From GCA-2708415 sp964351905 (GTDB lineage Bacteria > Pseudomonadota > Alphaproteobacteria > Micavibrionales > Micavibrionaceae), in the NCBI GenBank assembly GCA_964351905.1, contig CAYGPG010000003.1, positions 55,653 through 119,652 on the forward strand: DNA of 64,000 nt. Direction: 5' to 3'. The notes beneath the pieces were generated by a model. That model saw only the letters and a program-made list of their open reading frames with translations. It made no database searches and had not been told where the DNA came from. Shown here in pieces: positions 34,356-44,400 of the stretch. A program made the translations under genes and the position numbers. The stretch's first letter is position 1, and each line of letters starts with the position of its first letter.

Positions 34356-36497
34356 TTATAATGTTATTTTCGATAATCTAAGTGGCATGGGGATAACTGC
34401 ATTATCAGTCACAACATTGGATATATTTAATCCTGCCATGTCGTCATACCCGTAATAAAGTGTCTCAATGCCAGATGATGGTGCGCTTGCCAATGTCAGT
34501 TCTATCGTCGTTGCGTTGATCTTTGTTGTGCTACTTATTGCGATTTCTGCGGTGTTATCAAAAAAGGTAAATCCTTCAATATCAAAAGTTGGTGTGAAAT
34601 CTGTACCCGTATCATGCGTAATAGTGACCGTGACTGTCGTACCAATTCGGGAAACGCCAACCATTCGCGGGCCTATTGCGCCAGACTGATTGAGTAAGGC
34701 GAGCGTATTTCTTTGTGCCACTTGTACATAACTGGCGTTACTTAGGTGAACGTTGTCAAAGAGTGTCTGATCATAAATTTCTGATGCAAAATGACACCAA
34801 GAATTTTCATTGACAAGTTCATTTTGAATATCACGCACGGCTTGAATACCGCCTGTATTTGTGAAATCTGTGCGACGACCAATGGGTTGGATATAAATTT
34901 TAATATCACCAAGTGTACTGCGCATATCGTCAAAGATAGCTTCTAACGCTTGTTTATATTGCGCGGCGGTGGTTGTTGTTACATCCATGACATGAGAATC
35001 CGCTTCACCCTGTCCCCATAGGATGGTTGTTGGTTTTGCGCCTACATCATTTATTTGATCATAGAAAATATCAAAGGCATCGCCCCGTGTATTAGTTGCA
35101 TTATCCCACCAATAATTTGTTGCACTTGTTGTTTTACAAGCCGCGCTAGATCCTGTACTCCCGTCAACCATAACAAAAGATTGGTCAGGGTTTTCACCGC
35201 CAATGATCTCACGAAATTTTTGTTTACCGCCCTGATTATTATCCGCTTGGCTAAAAAAGTGCCCACGAATAAGAGATTGTCCTGCGCCAATAAGACAATA
35301 GTCATTAGCTTTTTGCATCTTATTCCCAAGTTGGGGCAAGGTGATATCTTTTGTACCAATTTCGAGTGAGAGAATGTGACCATAGAGAGGATCAGACCCT
35401 CCATTACGGGCGCCAATTTCTAAGGCATTAATGCCAGAGGGCACAGCAGACATGGAGCGGGTTTCAAAACTACCCCCTGAGAGGATATCAATATCATCGG
35501 CGTTCCATCGAATGCCTGCGGTGTTTAAAACGCCTGCAATTTGCGTGTCAGCATTTGTGTTGGCGTGTTGAGAGCTAGACGCGGTGCGGACATATCCCTT
35601 TAGAGTTTTGCTCGATCCTTCGATGCGATAACCAATCGTGTTACTAGAGCCGCCGTTGTTAAGGATAGCGAGATAAACGTCGCTACTGAGTAAGCGTTCC
35701 ATTGTGTAACGGCAAATCATGTACCCTTGATTGGCGTCAAACCAGTTCTTTTGATCAACATTGTTAATATAAGCGCGATCGATAGGGCGCGTGATGCTTG
35801 CTCCTTCAACGGGAATAATGGAACTACATTTTGTAGCTTCTTCTAATTGATTAAGAATGAAATACAATGTTCTGTTGCCATTGACGGCTATGGTAAATTT
35901 ACGACCCGTTCCATCAGGCGTTAAGTCCTCATATTTAAAGCGTTGATAATTTTCACCTGTTTCAGCAATGGCAAGCTCTGCGCCGCCCAAAGCCAAACGT
36001 CCGCACGTGCCGCTACCGCCTTCGCCACGGGCATAAAGGCTCATCGAATGTTTATTGGTGTTGTTTGTGTTTCCTAAAAAATATACCACAAAAGTTGAGC
36101 CAGTTGTGGCTTCGGCTTTATATACTTTGCCACTCGTGCAAATTTCATCTAATCCTGTGGCGGCGAGTTCTGCGGCATCATCAACAACGCTAACCGTTCC
36201 TGTGCCAGCAGTAATAACGCCCGTTGTATCGGTAGGGTTGACATTATAATTCTCACATTTATTCGTGGCTTCATGTTCAATGTAAAGACCAAGGGGGGCA
36301 CCATCTGGTGTATGGTCATGTCGTGATTCATTCACGCCAACTTCAATAAGCTTTCCGTTAGAATTAAAGCAAGTCGCTTTGCTGTTTCTAATGAAAGTCA
36401 CTTCATTGGGTAGGCTGCTCGCGAAATTTAGAAAGCGAAAAGGGAAAGGGGTGCGGGGTGCCGTAGGCGCCAGCCCGCGACCTATGTTGTTCAACAT
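34356..36497 (-). CDS. Phage-tail-type protein with SGNH (sialate O-acetylesterase-like) domain
   Basis: A 713-residue protein without signal peptide. Residues 30-395 resemble lectin/LamG-type modules of phage structural proteins, with the formula VTFIRNSKATCFNSNGKLIEV, then GLYIEHEATNKCENY near residue 70. Residues 398-600 form an SGNH esterase: AGQSLIRGHF (Ser408), LWGQGEAD (494-500) and DNVHLS (Asp581, His584), as in sialate O-acetylesterases and CE6 acetyl xylan esterases. A beta-sandwich tail follows. It may be a domesticated phage depolymerase or a carbohydrate deacetylase; no other phage gene is nearby. Adjacent alginate acetylation genes make acetylated alginate a tempting, unproven substrate. 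Confidence 0.7.
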   Translation of the reverse strand: MLNNIGRGLAPTAPRTPFPFRFLNFASSLPNEVTFIRNSKATCFNSNGKLIEVGVNESRHDHTPDGAPLGLYIEHEATNKCENYNVNPTDTTGVITAGTGTVSVVDDAAELAATGLDEICTSGKVYKAEATTGSTFVVYFLGNTNNTNKHSMSLYARGEGGSGTCGRLALGGAELAIAETGENYQRFKYEDLTPDGTGRKFTIAVNGNRTLYFILNQLEEATKCSSIIPVEGASITRPIDRAYINNVDQKNWFDANQGYMICRYTMERLLSSDVYLAILNNGGSSNTIGYRIEGSSKTLKGYVRTASSSQHANTNADTQIAGVLNTAGIRWNADDIDILSGGSFETRSMSAVPSGINALEIGARNGGSDPLYGHILSLEIGTKDITLPQLGNKMQKANDYCLIGAGQSLIRGHFFSQADNNQGGKQKFREIIGGENPDQSFVMVDGSTGSSAACKTTSATNYWWDNATNTRGDAFDIFYDQINDVGAKPTTILWGQGEADSHVMDVTTTTAAQYKQALEAIFDDMRSTLGDIKIYIQPIGRRTDFTNTGGIQAVRDIQNELVNENSWCHFASEIYDQTLFDNVHLSNASYVQVAQRNTLALLNQSGAIGPRMVGVSRIGTTVTVTITHDTGTDFTPTFDIEGFTFFDNTAEIAISSTTKINATTIELTLASAPSSGIETLYYGYDDMAGLNISNVVTDNAVIPMPLRLSKITL

Positions 36498-36557
36498 GGA
36501 TAAGTCTCCTTAAGGATGAAGGTCAAAATTTAGACGGAAATATAGTGATTTGAAATT

Positions 36558-36583
36558 CAATATAGGTAATTATTCCTATATTG
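36558..36583. repeat. 26-base inverted repeat upstream of glyS
   Basis: CAATATAGG - TAATTATT - CCTATATTG: two perfect nine-base arms around an eight-base AT spacer, 91 bases before the GlyRS start and 61 bases after the start of the esterase gene on the other strand. It could be an operator for either gene. Confidence 0.6.
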
Positions 36584-36673
36584 TCAAGGGTTAATTTGAA
36601 ACTGTTCCCCCTTGTGATTTTGGCGGAATCCCTTATATCTTTATGGGATATAAATTTACAAGGACTTATCGAT

Positions 36674-38284
36674 ATGCAAGCGGCTGAAAAGCAAACCAAT
36701 CAGGATACACCAGAAATTGACATGAAGGACATTGTGGCGTTGTGCAAACGTCGCGGTTTTATCTTTCCTGCGTCTGATATTTACGGCGGGATCAATGGTT
36801 TTTGGGATTATGGTCCGCTGGGCACGGAGCTAAAGAATAATCTACGCGATTATTGGTGGAAAAATATGGTGACAACACCGCCAATCGGCCCTGATGGACA
36901 TCCAGTGCAAATTGTTGGTTTAGATAGTGCGATTATTCAAAACCCAGATGTTTGGGTAGCGTCTGGTCACGTGGGCGGATTTTCTGACCCAATGGTAGAT
37001 TGCCGTGAGACAAAGAAACGTTATCGTGCGGATCATGTCGAAGTTTACTTGCCAAAAGTGTATGATCCAAAAAACGATAGTTCTATCATTCCAGCATTAT
37101 TAGCGGAAACACCGATTGATGAAATACGAAAGCGGTTTAGAAAGCTTAAATTTCATTTTGATGTTGAACAATGTGAAGTTATTAATCTACTGGATATTGA
37201 TAAATTTGGTTATCAAGAAGACTATGGTCTCCTTTTACTTGAAGAAAACGATAAATCTAATAATAAGATAGATAAAGAAAATATAATTGCACCTGAAGCT
37301 AAAGAGCCAGGCACGCTAACCGAGCCTAAAGAATTTAATCTTCTTTTTGAAACGGGGGTGGGCGCGTCTGAACAAGATAAAACGACAGCTTATCTGCGCG
37401 GTGAAACGGCGCAGGGGATTTTCATTAATTACAAAAACGTCGTGGATAGCTCTCGCGTGAAAATGCCGTTTGGTATTGCGCAAATTGGTAAAGCGTTTCG
37501 TAACGAAGTGAACCCACGTAATTACATCTTCCGTTCGCGTGAATTTGAACAAATGGAAATGGAATGGTTCTGCCATCCAGATGATGCGCCGAAGTGGTTC
37601 GAATTTTGGAAATCTGAGCGTAAAAAATTCTGGGAGTCTATTGGCCTGAACAGCGACAAAATCCTTATGCGTGATCATGATGCGGATGAACTCGTGTTTT
37701 ACTCCAAAGGCACATGCGATATTGAGTATAAATATCCATTCACGGATCCAGATTTTGGAGAATTGGAAGGTATTGCCAATCGCGGTGATTACGACCTTCG
37801 CCAACATCAAGAACATTCAAAAACAAAATTAGAATATCTTGATCCTGAACGGAATAATGAGAAATATTTACCTCATGTTATAGAACCTGCAGCAGGTCTA
37901 ACGCGTGGTGTACTCGCATTACTGTGTGAGGCTTATACGCCCGACCCAAATCGTCCAAGTGGTGTTTATCTTAATTTTGATCCAAAAATGGCACCAAAGA
38001 AGGCAGCAATTTTACCGCTTATGGCGAAGGGCGAGCAACCAGAAGTGGCGGAAAAGCTTTATCTTGAACTCCGTGAGGAATTTGCAGTTGATCTTGATAT
38101 CAAGCAAAATATTGGTAAGCGCTACGCGCGCCAAGATGAAATTGGCACGCCATATTGCTTCACCATTGACGATGAAAGCTTGAGTGATGGAACTGTCACG
38201 GTGCGTGAGCGTAATACAATGGCACAAGAGCGTATCGCACTTGATAAAGTTGCAGACTATCTTCGTGATAAATTAAAAGGATAA
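36674..38284 (+). CDS. glyS: Glycyl-tRNA synthetase, homodimeric (alpha2) type
   Basis: A 536-residue class II synthetase of the single-chain dimeric type. KRRGFIFPASDIYGGINGFWDYGPLG is the family N-terminus, RGETAQGIF and the FRNEVNPRNYIFRSREFEQME segment form motif 2, and EPAAGLTRGVLALL is motif 3; an anticodon-binding domain ends the protein. Most proteobacteria instead use the GlyQ/GlyS tetramer, so this form is noteworthy. Start ATG 36674 has CAAGGA ten bases upstream. A lysine/asparagine-rich insertion (ENDKSNNKIDKEN) lies near residue 200. The DUF502 gene follows after nine bases. Confidence 0.93.
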   Translation: MQAAEKQTNQDTPEIDMKDIVALCKRRGFIFPASDIYGGINGFWDYGPLGTELKNNLRDYWWKNMVTTPPIGPDGHPVQIVGLDSAIIQNPDVWVASGHVGGFSDPMVDCRETKKRYRADHVEVYLPKVYDPKNDSSIIPALLAETPIDEIRKRFRKLKFHFDVEQCEVINLLDIDKFGYQEDYGLLLLEENDKSNNKIDKENIIAPEAKEPGTLTEPKEFNLLFETGVGASEQDKTTAYLRGETAQGIFINYKNVVDSSRVKMPFGIAQIGKAFRNEVNPRNYIFRSREFEQMEMEWFCHPDDAPKWFEFWKSERKKFWESIGLNSDKILMRDHDADELVFYSKGTCDIEYKYPFTDPDFGELEGIANRGDYDLRQHQEHSKTKLEYLDPERNNEKYLPHVIEPAAGLTRGVLALLCEAYTPDPNRPSGVYLNFDPKMAPKKAAILPLMAKGEQPEVAEKLYLELREEFAVDLDIKQNIGKRYARQDEIGTPYCFTIDDESLSDGTVTVRERNTMAQERIALDKVADYLRDKLKG

Positions 38285-38293
38285 TTATTAAAC

Positions 38294-39010
38294 ATGGCTA
38301 AGAAAAAGTTAAAAAAAGATATCGAAGACGTGTTGATTGATAATTCTTCTGATACAAAATCTTCTTTATTCGCAAAGCTAAGAAATTATTTTCTTGCGGG
38401 TGTTTTAGTCACGGCACCCATTGCGATTACCCTTTATGTCGTTTGGGGGTTTTTAAAATTTCTAGATCGTAAAATTACGCCCGTTATTCCATATGCATAT
38501 AATCCAAACACTTACCTGCCTGTTGATATTCCTGGACTAGGGCTCATAATCGCAATTGCATTTTTTATTACAGTTGGATTTTTCACACGTAACTTCTTTG
38601 GTCGTCTTCTGGTTCGTTGGTCTGAAAGAATCGTAGAGCGTGTACCAGTTATCAATACGATTTACAGTGCCATTAAACAGATTTTTGAAACTGTTATGGC
38701 ATCAAAATCTGATGCGTTTAAAGAAGTGGTTATGTTTGAATATCCACGCAAAGGAATCTGGGTTTTAGGTTTTGTAACAGGGGCGACAAAAGGTGAAGTT
38801 CAAACGTTGACGCAAAATGAAACAGTGAATGTTTTTCTGCCAACAACACCAAATCCAACGTCAGGATTTTTACTTTTCTTGCCTAAGAAAGACATTACAT
38901 ACATGAAAATGAGCGTTGAAGAAGGCATTAAAATGATTGTATCTGGCGGTATTATAACTCCGCCCGATCCTGAAAATACTAAAAAGACTAACCTGCTCGT
39001 AACCGAGTGA
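38294..39010 (+). CDS. DUF502 family inner-membrane protein
   Basis: A 238-residue protein with two transmembrane helices (about 33-55 and 82-104) and a soluble C-terminal part. YFLAGVLVTAPIAITLYVVWG and the following VPGLG...PVINTIYSAIKQIFETV are typical of DUF502, widespread next to recG in alphaproteobacteria. The function is unknown; homologues exist in plants as LIKE-COV proteins. Its 3' end overlaps the convergent recG gene by 23 bases. Confidence 0.9.
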   Translation: MAKKKLKKDIEDVLIDNSSDTKSSLFAKLRNYFLAGVLVTAPIAITLYVVWGFLKFLDRKITPVIPYAYNPNTYLPVDIPGLGLIIAIAFFITVGFFTRNFFGRLLVRWSERIVERVPVINTIYSAIKQIFETVMASKSDAFKEVVMFEYPRKGIWVLGFVTGATKGEVQTLTQNETVNVFLPTTPNPTSGFLLFLPKKDITYMKMSVEEGIKMIVSGGIITPPDPENTKKTNLLVTE

Positions 39011-41075
39011 TCGCTTGATCTTGCTCGAAGAGGTAGAGGAGTGTTTTTAGGGCTTTCCCGCGTTCACTCTCTAAATGTTCGTCATTATGCAGGATAAGTT
39101 TTGTATCATCGCGCGCGGCAACCAGTAAATCACCATGGGCTGTGATATCGGCGAGGCGGAATGTTGGCATACCACTTTGACGCGTGCCGAGGATTTCGCC
39201 ACCACCGCGAAGCTCCAAATCTTTTTCGGCGATGATAAAGCCATCTTCTGTGTCGCGCATAATCTTCAAACGCTCTTTGGCGGTTTTGCCTAAACCTTCG
39301 GCATAAACCAAAAAGCAAAATGATTTTGCCGCGCCACGACCTACACGTCCGCGTAATTGGTGAAGTTGGGAGAGTCCAAAACGCTCTGCTTGTTCAATCA
39401 CCATAATATTGGCTTCAGGCACATTGACGCCAACCTCAATGACAGTGGTGGCGACAAGGATTTTGATATCACCGCGTGCGAAGCCGCTCATTACCAAATC
39501 TTTTTCATCTGCTTTCATCCGTCCATGGATAAGACCGACTTGGGCGCCAAAACGTTCGCGTAGGATATCATAACGCGCTTCGGCAGCTTGGAGGTCTAAC
39601 ACTTCACTATCTTCAACCAACGGGCAAACCCAATAGGCGCGCGCGCCCTTATCAAGTTGTCGCGCAATGGCATCAATCATGGTTTCCACTTTTTCCTTGG
39701 GCAAAAGACGCGTATCAACAGGTTTGCGCCCTGGTGGCTTTTCGTCAATACGACTGACTTCCATATCGCCATAGGCGGTAAGGGTTAGTGTGCGGGGAAT
39801 AGGCGTTGCAGTCATCACCAACACACCAGTCCCTTTTGATTTTTGGGAAAGGGCAAGGCGTTGATGCACGCCAAAACGATGCTGTTCATCAATCACGGCT
39901 AAACCTAAATCTTTGAACTCAATGCTTTCTTGAAAAAGGGAGTGCGTACCAATCACCACTTGTGCGTCACCACTTGCAATTTCATCTAAAATTGCCGCAC
40001 GCTCTTTGCCCTTATTACGACCTGTTAAAGTCACATAAGAAACGCCTGCCGCATCCAGCCATTCGCCAAAACTCTCTTCATGTTGCCGCGCCAGAATTTC
40101 GGTGGGCGCCATAATGGCGGCTTGGGCACCACATTCAATGACGTTCATCATGGCGCAAGCCGCTACGATTGTTTTACCGCTTCCTACATCTCCTTGTACA
40201 AGGCGGAGCATTTTTAGCGGTGAATGCATATCGTCATCAATTTCTTTAAGCGTGCGGTATTGAGCTGTCGTTAAAGTATAAGAGAGCTTATCCAAAATCT
40301 TTTGACGCAATTTTCCATTATTTTTCCAAGCGCGCCCATTTTGCTTTTTTTGATGAAGGCGTACGAGCGCGAGAGAAAGTTGATTGGCGAGCAATTCATC
40401 ATACGCCAAACGCTCCCGTGCAGGATGAACAGGTGACAATCCTGACTCACTGGAGGGGTTATGAAGCACTTCAATCGCTTTATGCCATTCAGGCCATGTA
40501 TTCTTTTTTTGATGGGCAGGGTCTAACCAGTTTGAAAGTTTTGGCACTGTGCCTAATGCGCCGTTAATCGCTTTACGCATTGTTTTATTTGTAACGCCGG
40601 CGGTTAAGCCGTAAATTGGCTCAATTGTTTCAATCGCCGCGCGGTTTTCTGGTTTTTCAATGGCATCAGGATGTACCATTTGCGCATTGCCCTGATAATA
40701 TTCAACCTTTCCACTTATAACGCGGATTTCGCCGATGGGGAGTTGTTTTGACAGCCAATCTTTATTGGCATTAAAGAAAACCAAATCCATCGCGCCTGTG
40801 CCGTCTGTCACTTTAACGCGAGAGGGCAAGCCGCGTCGTGACGCAAAAGAGTACTTTTCGACACGTACTTCCATGGTGGCAATTTTGCCATTGGGGGCGT
40901 CTTTGATAACGGGAGAAAAACGACGGTCGATAAAATCGATAGGTTTATGAAAGAGGACATCGAGTACTTTGCCGCCCCCCACAAGCTTATCAATTAAGGG
41001 CGCACTTTTGGGACCCACACCAGGAAGGGTTGTGAGCGCTCTAAATAACGGGTCTAATTCAAAGGGTCTGCTCAT
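38988..41075 (-). CDS. recG: ATP-dependent DNA helicase RecG
   Basis: A 695-residue superfamily 2 helicase that rescues stalled replication forks and branch-migrates Holliday junctions. N-terminal wedge/OB domain (TLPGVGPKSAPLIDKL, VRVEKY...SRVKVTDGTG), Walker A GDVGSGKT, DEQH box VIDEQHRFGVHQR, TATPIPRTLTLT and the C-terminal LRGRVGRG. ATG 41075 starts the family N-terminus MSRPFELDPLF; twenty upstream in-frame residues derive from the palindromic element between recG and sdhE and are not part of the protein. Confidence 0.95.
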   Translation of the reverse strand: MSRPFELDPLFRALTTLPGVGPKSAPLIDKLVGGGKVLDVLFHKPIDFIDRRFSPVIKDAPNGKIATMEVRVEKYSFASRRGLPSRVKVTDGTGAMDLVFFNANKDWLSKQLPIGEIRVISGKVEYYQGNAQMVHPDAIEKPENRAAIETIEPIYGLTAGVTNKTMRKAINGALGTVPKLSNWLDPAHQKKNTWPEWHKAIEVLHNPSSESGLSPVHPARERLAYDELLANQLSLALVRLHQKKQNGRAWKNNGKLRQKILDKLSYTLTTAQYRTLKEIDDDMHSPLKMLRLVQGDVGSGKTIVAACAMMNVIECGAQAAIMAPTEILARQHEESFGEWLDAAGVSYVTLTGRNKGKERAAILDEIASGDAQVVIGTHSLFQESIEFKDLGLAVIDEQHRFGVHQRLALSQKSKGTGVLVMTATPIPRTLTLTAYGDMEVSRIDEKPPGRKPVDTRLLPKEKVETMIDAIARQLDKGARAYWVCPLVEDSEVLDLQAAEARYDILRERFGAQVGLIHGRMKADEKDLVMSGFARGDIKILVATTVIEVGVNVPEANIMVIEQAERFGLSQLHQLRGRVGRGAAKSFCFLVYAEGLGKTAKERLKIMRDTEDGFIIAEKDLELRGGGEILGTRQSGMPTFRLADITAHGDLLVAARDDTKLILHNDEHLESERGKALKTLLYLFEQDQAITRLRAG

Positions 41076-41087
41076 TATTTTCTCATT

Positions 41088-41149
41088 TGTCATCCTTCGG
41101 CTTGACCGAAGGATCCATGTGGATACTACGATCAAGTCGTAGTATGACA
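41088..41149. repeat. 62-base triple-hairpin palindromic element (recG-sdhE intergenic)
   Basis: Outer arms TGTCAT/ATGACA enclose three stems: CCTTCGG-CTTGA-CCGAAGG, ATCCA-TG-TGGAT and ACTACGA-TCAAG-TCGTAGT. Whole-element dyad symmetry and hairpin modules mark it as a dispersed palindromic repeat of the alphaproteobacterial type. Confidence 0.75.
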
Positions 41150-41189
41150 GGATTGGATTATTTTTTATTTATACTTTATAAAGTACCTT

Positions 41190-41489
41190 ATGAGTTTAGA
41201 AAACGTAAACAACAAGCGCAAGAGATTGATTTTTCGGTCTTGGCATCGTGGGACGAAAGAGATGGATCAAATTTTAGGGTCTTTTGCCAATAAACACATT
41301 CCAGATTTCAGTGAAGAGGAGCTTGATTTATACGAGCAATTGTTGGAAAACAGCGATCCGGAAATGTATGACTGGATTTGTGGGCGCGTTGAGGTGCCTG
41401 CCAATAAGAATTCAGCCATTTTAGAAAAGTTATTAAATTACGATTATGCCACAGAACGCAGCACAGGAAGCGACGAAGCCAATCTCTGA
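41190..41489 (+). CDS. sdhE: Succinate dehydrogenase assembly factor 2 (SdhE)
   Basis: A 99-residue protein of the SdhE/Sdh5 family, which helps covalent FAD attachment to succinate dehydrogenase. The conserved RGTKEMD (RGxxE motif) follows KRLIFRSWH, and the ELDLYEQLLENSDPEMYDWI helix is the family signature. It lies between recG and mfd, the standard alphaproteobacterial position. The mfd frame begins inside its last 44 bases. Confidence 0.95.
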   Translation: MSLENVNNKRKRLIFRSWHRGTKEMDQILGSFANKHIPDFSEEELDLYEQLLENSDPEMYDWICGRVEVPANKNSAILEKLLNYDYATERSTGSDEANL

Positions 41490-44400
41490 GGAAGTACAAT
41501 CTTCAGCGAATACGCTTTTTGGTGCACCTGAAGGGCAAGATGCGCGGTTGTTGGCGGAGCGCGCGCGCGAAGCCGCTAAATCTCAACAGGTTTTGGTGCA
41601 TATTGCGCTAGATGACGGTCGTGCTGAAACGCTCAAAGACTTGCTTGAATTTTTTGCGCCTGATGTTCAGGTGCTTGAATTTCCGGCATGGGATTGCTTG
41701 CCTTATGACCGTGTGTCGCCGAGTAACCAGATTGTTGCCAAACGGGTGAGCGCATTGGCGGAGTTACTATTATGGCAGGCGGATGGTAAGTATTTACCGC
41801 GTCTTATTTTGACAACCGCGAATGCCGCGTTGCAAAAGGTGACACCACCCAATGCTTTGAAAGATGCAAGCTTCATTGCAACCAAAGGCATGCACCTTGA
41901 TCTGCTAGAGCTTCAACGTTATCTCAGCACGAATGGGTATGTGAGAACAGATACAGTGCGTGAGGCAGGGGAGTTTGCCATTCGCGGCGGTATTGTTGAT
42001 ATATTCCCGCCGTCTTACGAAAATCCTGTGCGTCTTGATCTGTTTGGCGATGAGATTGATACTATTCGTGCCTTTGATGCAATGTCACAGCGCACTGAAA
42101 GTAAGCTTGACCAATTTACATTAAAGCCTGTGACAGAGTTCTTCCTTGATGAAAACTCAATCACACGTTTTCGTAAAAACTATCGCGAGGCTTTTGGCGC
42201 AGTGCGTGATGATGATCCGCTTTATAGTGCCGTATCTGAAGGTCGGCGTTATAATGGCATGGATCATTGGCTATCGTTCTTCTTTGAAGATCCATTGGTA
42301 AGCCTGTTCGATTATGTGCCTGGCGCACAAATCACGCAAGACGCGCAAGTGGATATATCAATCGCGGAACGTGCCACTCAAATTCAAGATTTCTACCAAG
42401 CGCGTAAAACATTAGAGGCCGCAAACGCGGCTGTGAAGAAAAGCAAGAAGGGGCAGGACGTCAGTATGACAGGGTCTGTTTATCACCCGTTGCCTGTTTC
42501 TCAACTTTATATTCAAAATACGGACTTCCTAAAAAATGCGATGACGTTATCGCCGTTCTCCCCCCCTATCCCCCCCGTAAACGGGGGGGTAAGAGAAGGT
42601 GGTTCCCTTGATACCTCCCCTCTTCCAGCAGGCGGGATTTCACCGGATACCTCCCCCCCGTTTACGGGGGGGATTGAGGGGGGGAGGTTCTCTGATGGCG
42701 GTGGACGTAAAGCGCGTGATTATGCGGATATTCGTGCCATTCCTGATGCCAATGTCATGGAAGAGGTGGCGGGCACAATTAAACGCGCCCATATCGCCAG
42801 CCAAAAGGTCGTTATTGCGACATACAGTGAAGGATCGCGTGATCGATTAAAGATCATGTTTAAGGATGCTGGCTTTGCCCGTATCAAGAATTGTCATAGC
42901 CAAAGCGATATCCAAAAATTGCGTAAAGACGAACTTGGGATGGCGATCCTTGCGCTGGAAAGCGGCTTTATGGCTGATGACCTGTTGGTCATTAGTGAGC
43001 AAGATATTCTAGGCGATCGTTTGGCACGTAAAACCAAGAAACGTAAGAAAGCTGAGAATTTCTTAACCGAAGTATCCTCGCTGAATGTGGGCGATTTGGT
43101 TGTCCATGTTGATCATGGTGTTGGGCGTTTTGAAGGTCTTGAAACCCTGAGCGCGGCGGGGACGTTCCATGATTGTCTTAAGGTCGTTTATGCGGGGGAC
43201 GATAAATTATTTGTCCCTGTTGAAAATATTGAAGTGTTGTCACGTTTTGGCTCGGACGAAGGGTTCTCTCAACTCGACAAATTAGGCGGGGCGGGATGGC
43301 AAGCACGAAAAGCCAAGGTCAAGAAAGACCTGATGCGGATTGCTGATCATTTGATGAAAATCGCTGCCGCACGCATCTTGCGTAAAGGTGAGAAATTGGC
43401 AATTGAGCCCGCGCTTTATAATCAGTTCGCAGCGCGTTTCCCGTATGCTGAAACGGAAGATCAATTGCGTTCCATCAATGCCGTGATTGATGATCTGAAT
43501 GGGGATCACCCCATGGATCGCCTTGTCTGCGGTGACGTTGGGTTTGGAAAAACCGAAGTTGCTATTCGCGCCGCCTATGTCGCGGCGATGTCAGGCGCAC
43601 AAGTCGCGGTGACGGTACCGACGACATTATTGGCGCGCCAACATTTTGCCAATTTCGTCAAACGCTTTGAAGGCACAGGCATTCGTATTGGTCAGCTTTC
43701 ACGCCTCGCCACTGCCGCCGATGTTAAGGCCACCAAAGAAGGCCTTGCCGATGGTTCGGTCAATATTGTCATTGGAACACATGCCATTTTTGCCAAAGAT
43801 GTTCATTTCTCTCACCTTGGCTTAGTGATCGTTGATGAAGAACAACGTTTTGGCGTGAAGCAAAAAGAGCGTTTAAAAGAGCTGAAAACCGATGTCCATA
43901 TTCTAACCCTGACCGCTACGCCCATTCCGCGTACCCTTCAAATGTCGCTGACGGGCGTAAAAGAAATGAGCCTGATTACGACTCCGCCAGTGGATCGCCT
44001 TGCTATTCGTACCTTCGTTTTGCCGTATGATCAGATGGTTATTCGTGAAGCCCTGATGCGCGAACATTACCGTGGTGGCCAAAGCTTCTATGTCATGCCG
44101 CGTATTAAAGACCTGAAAGAAATTGAAGATAATCTTAAAGAGCTTGTGCCTGAGCTGAAATTCATCTCTGCCCATGGGCAGATGACACCCACGGAATTGG
44201 AAGACCGTATGAGCGCGTTCTATGACGGGCAATATGACATTCTGCTTGCGACTAATATCATCGAAAGTGGAATTGATATCCCCACCGCCAATACCATGGT
44301 GGTGCATCGCGCCGATATGTTTGGGCTAGCGCAGCTTTACCAAATCCGTGGGCGTATTGGCCGCTCCAAAGTGCGCGCCTATGCTTATCTGACCCATGAT

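Noticed and set aside
34356..36497. Prophage remnant
   Set aside because: Only one phage-like gene is present; there is no integrase, capsid, terminase or attachment repeat near it.
41076..41135. N-terminal extension of RecG by twenty residues
   Set aside because: The extension is translated from the palindromic element; the family N-terminus begins at the ATG at 41075.
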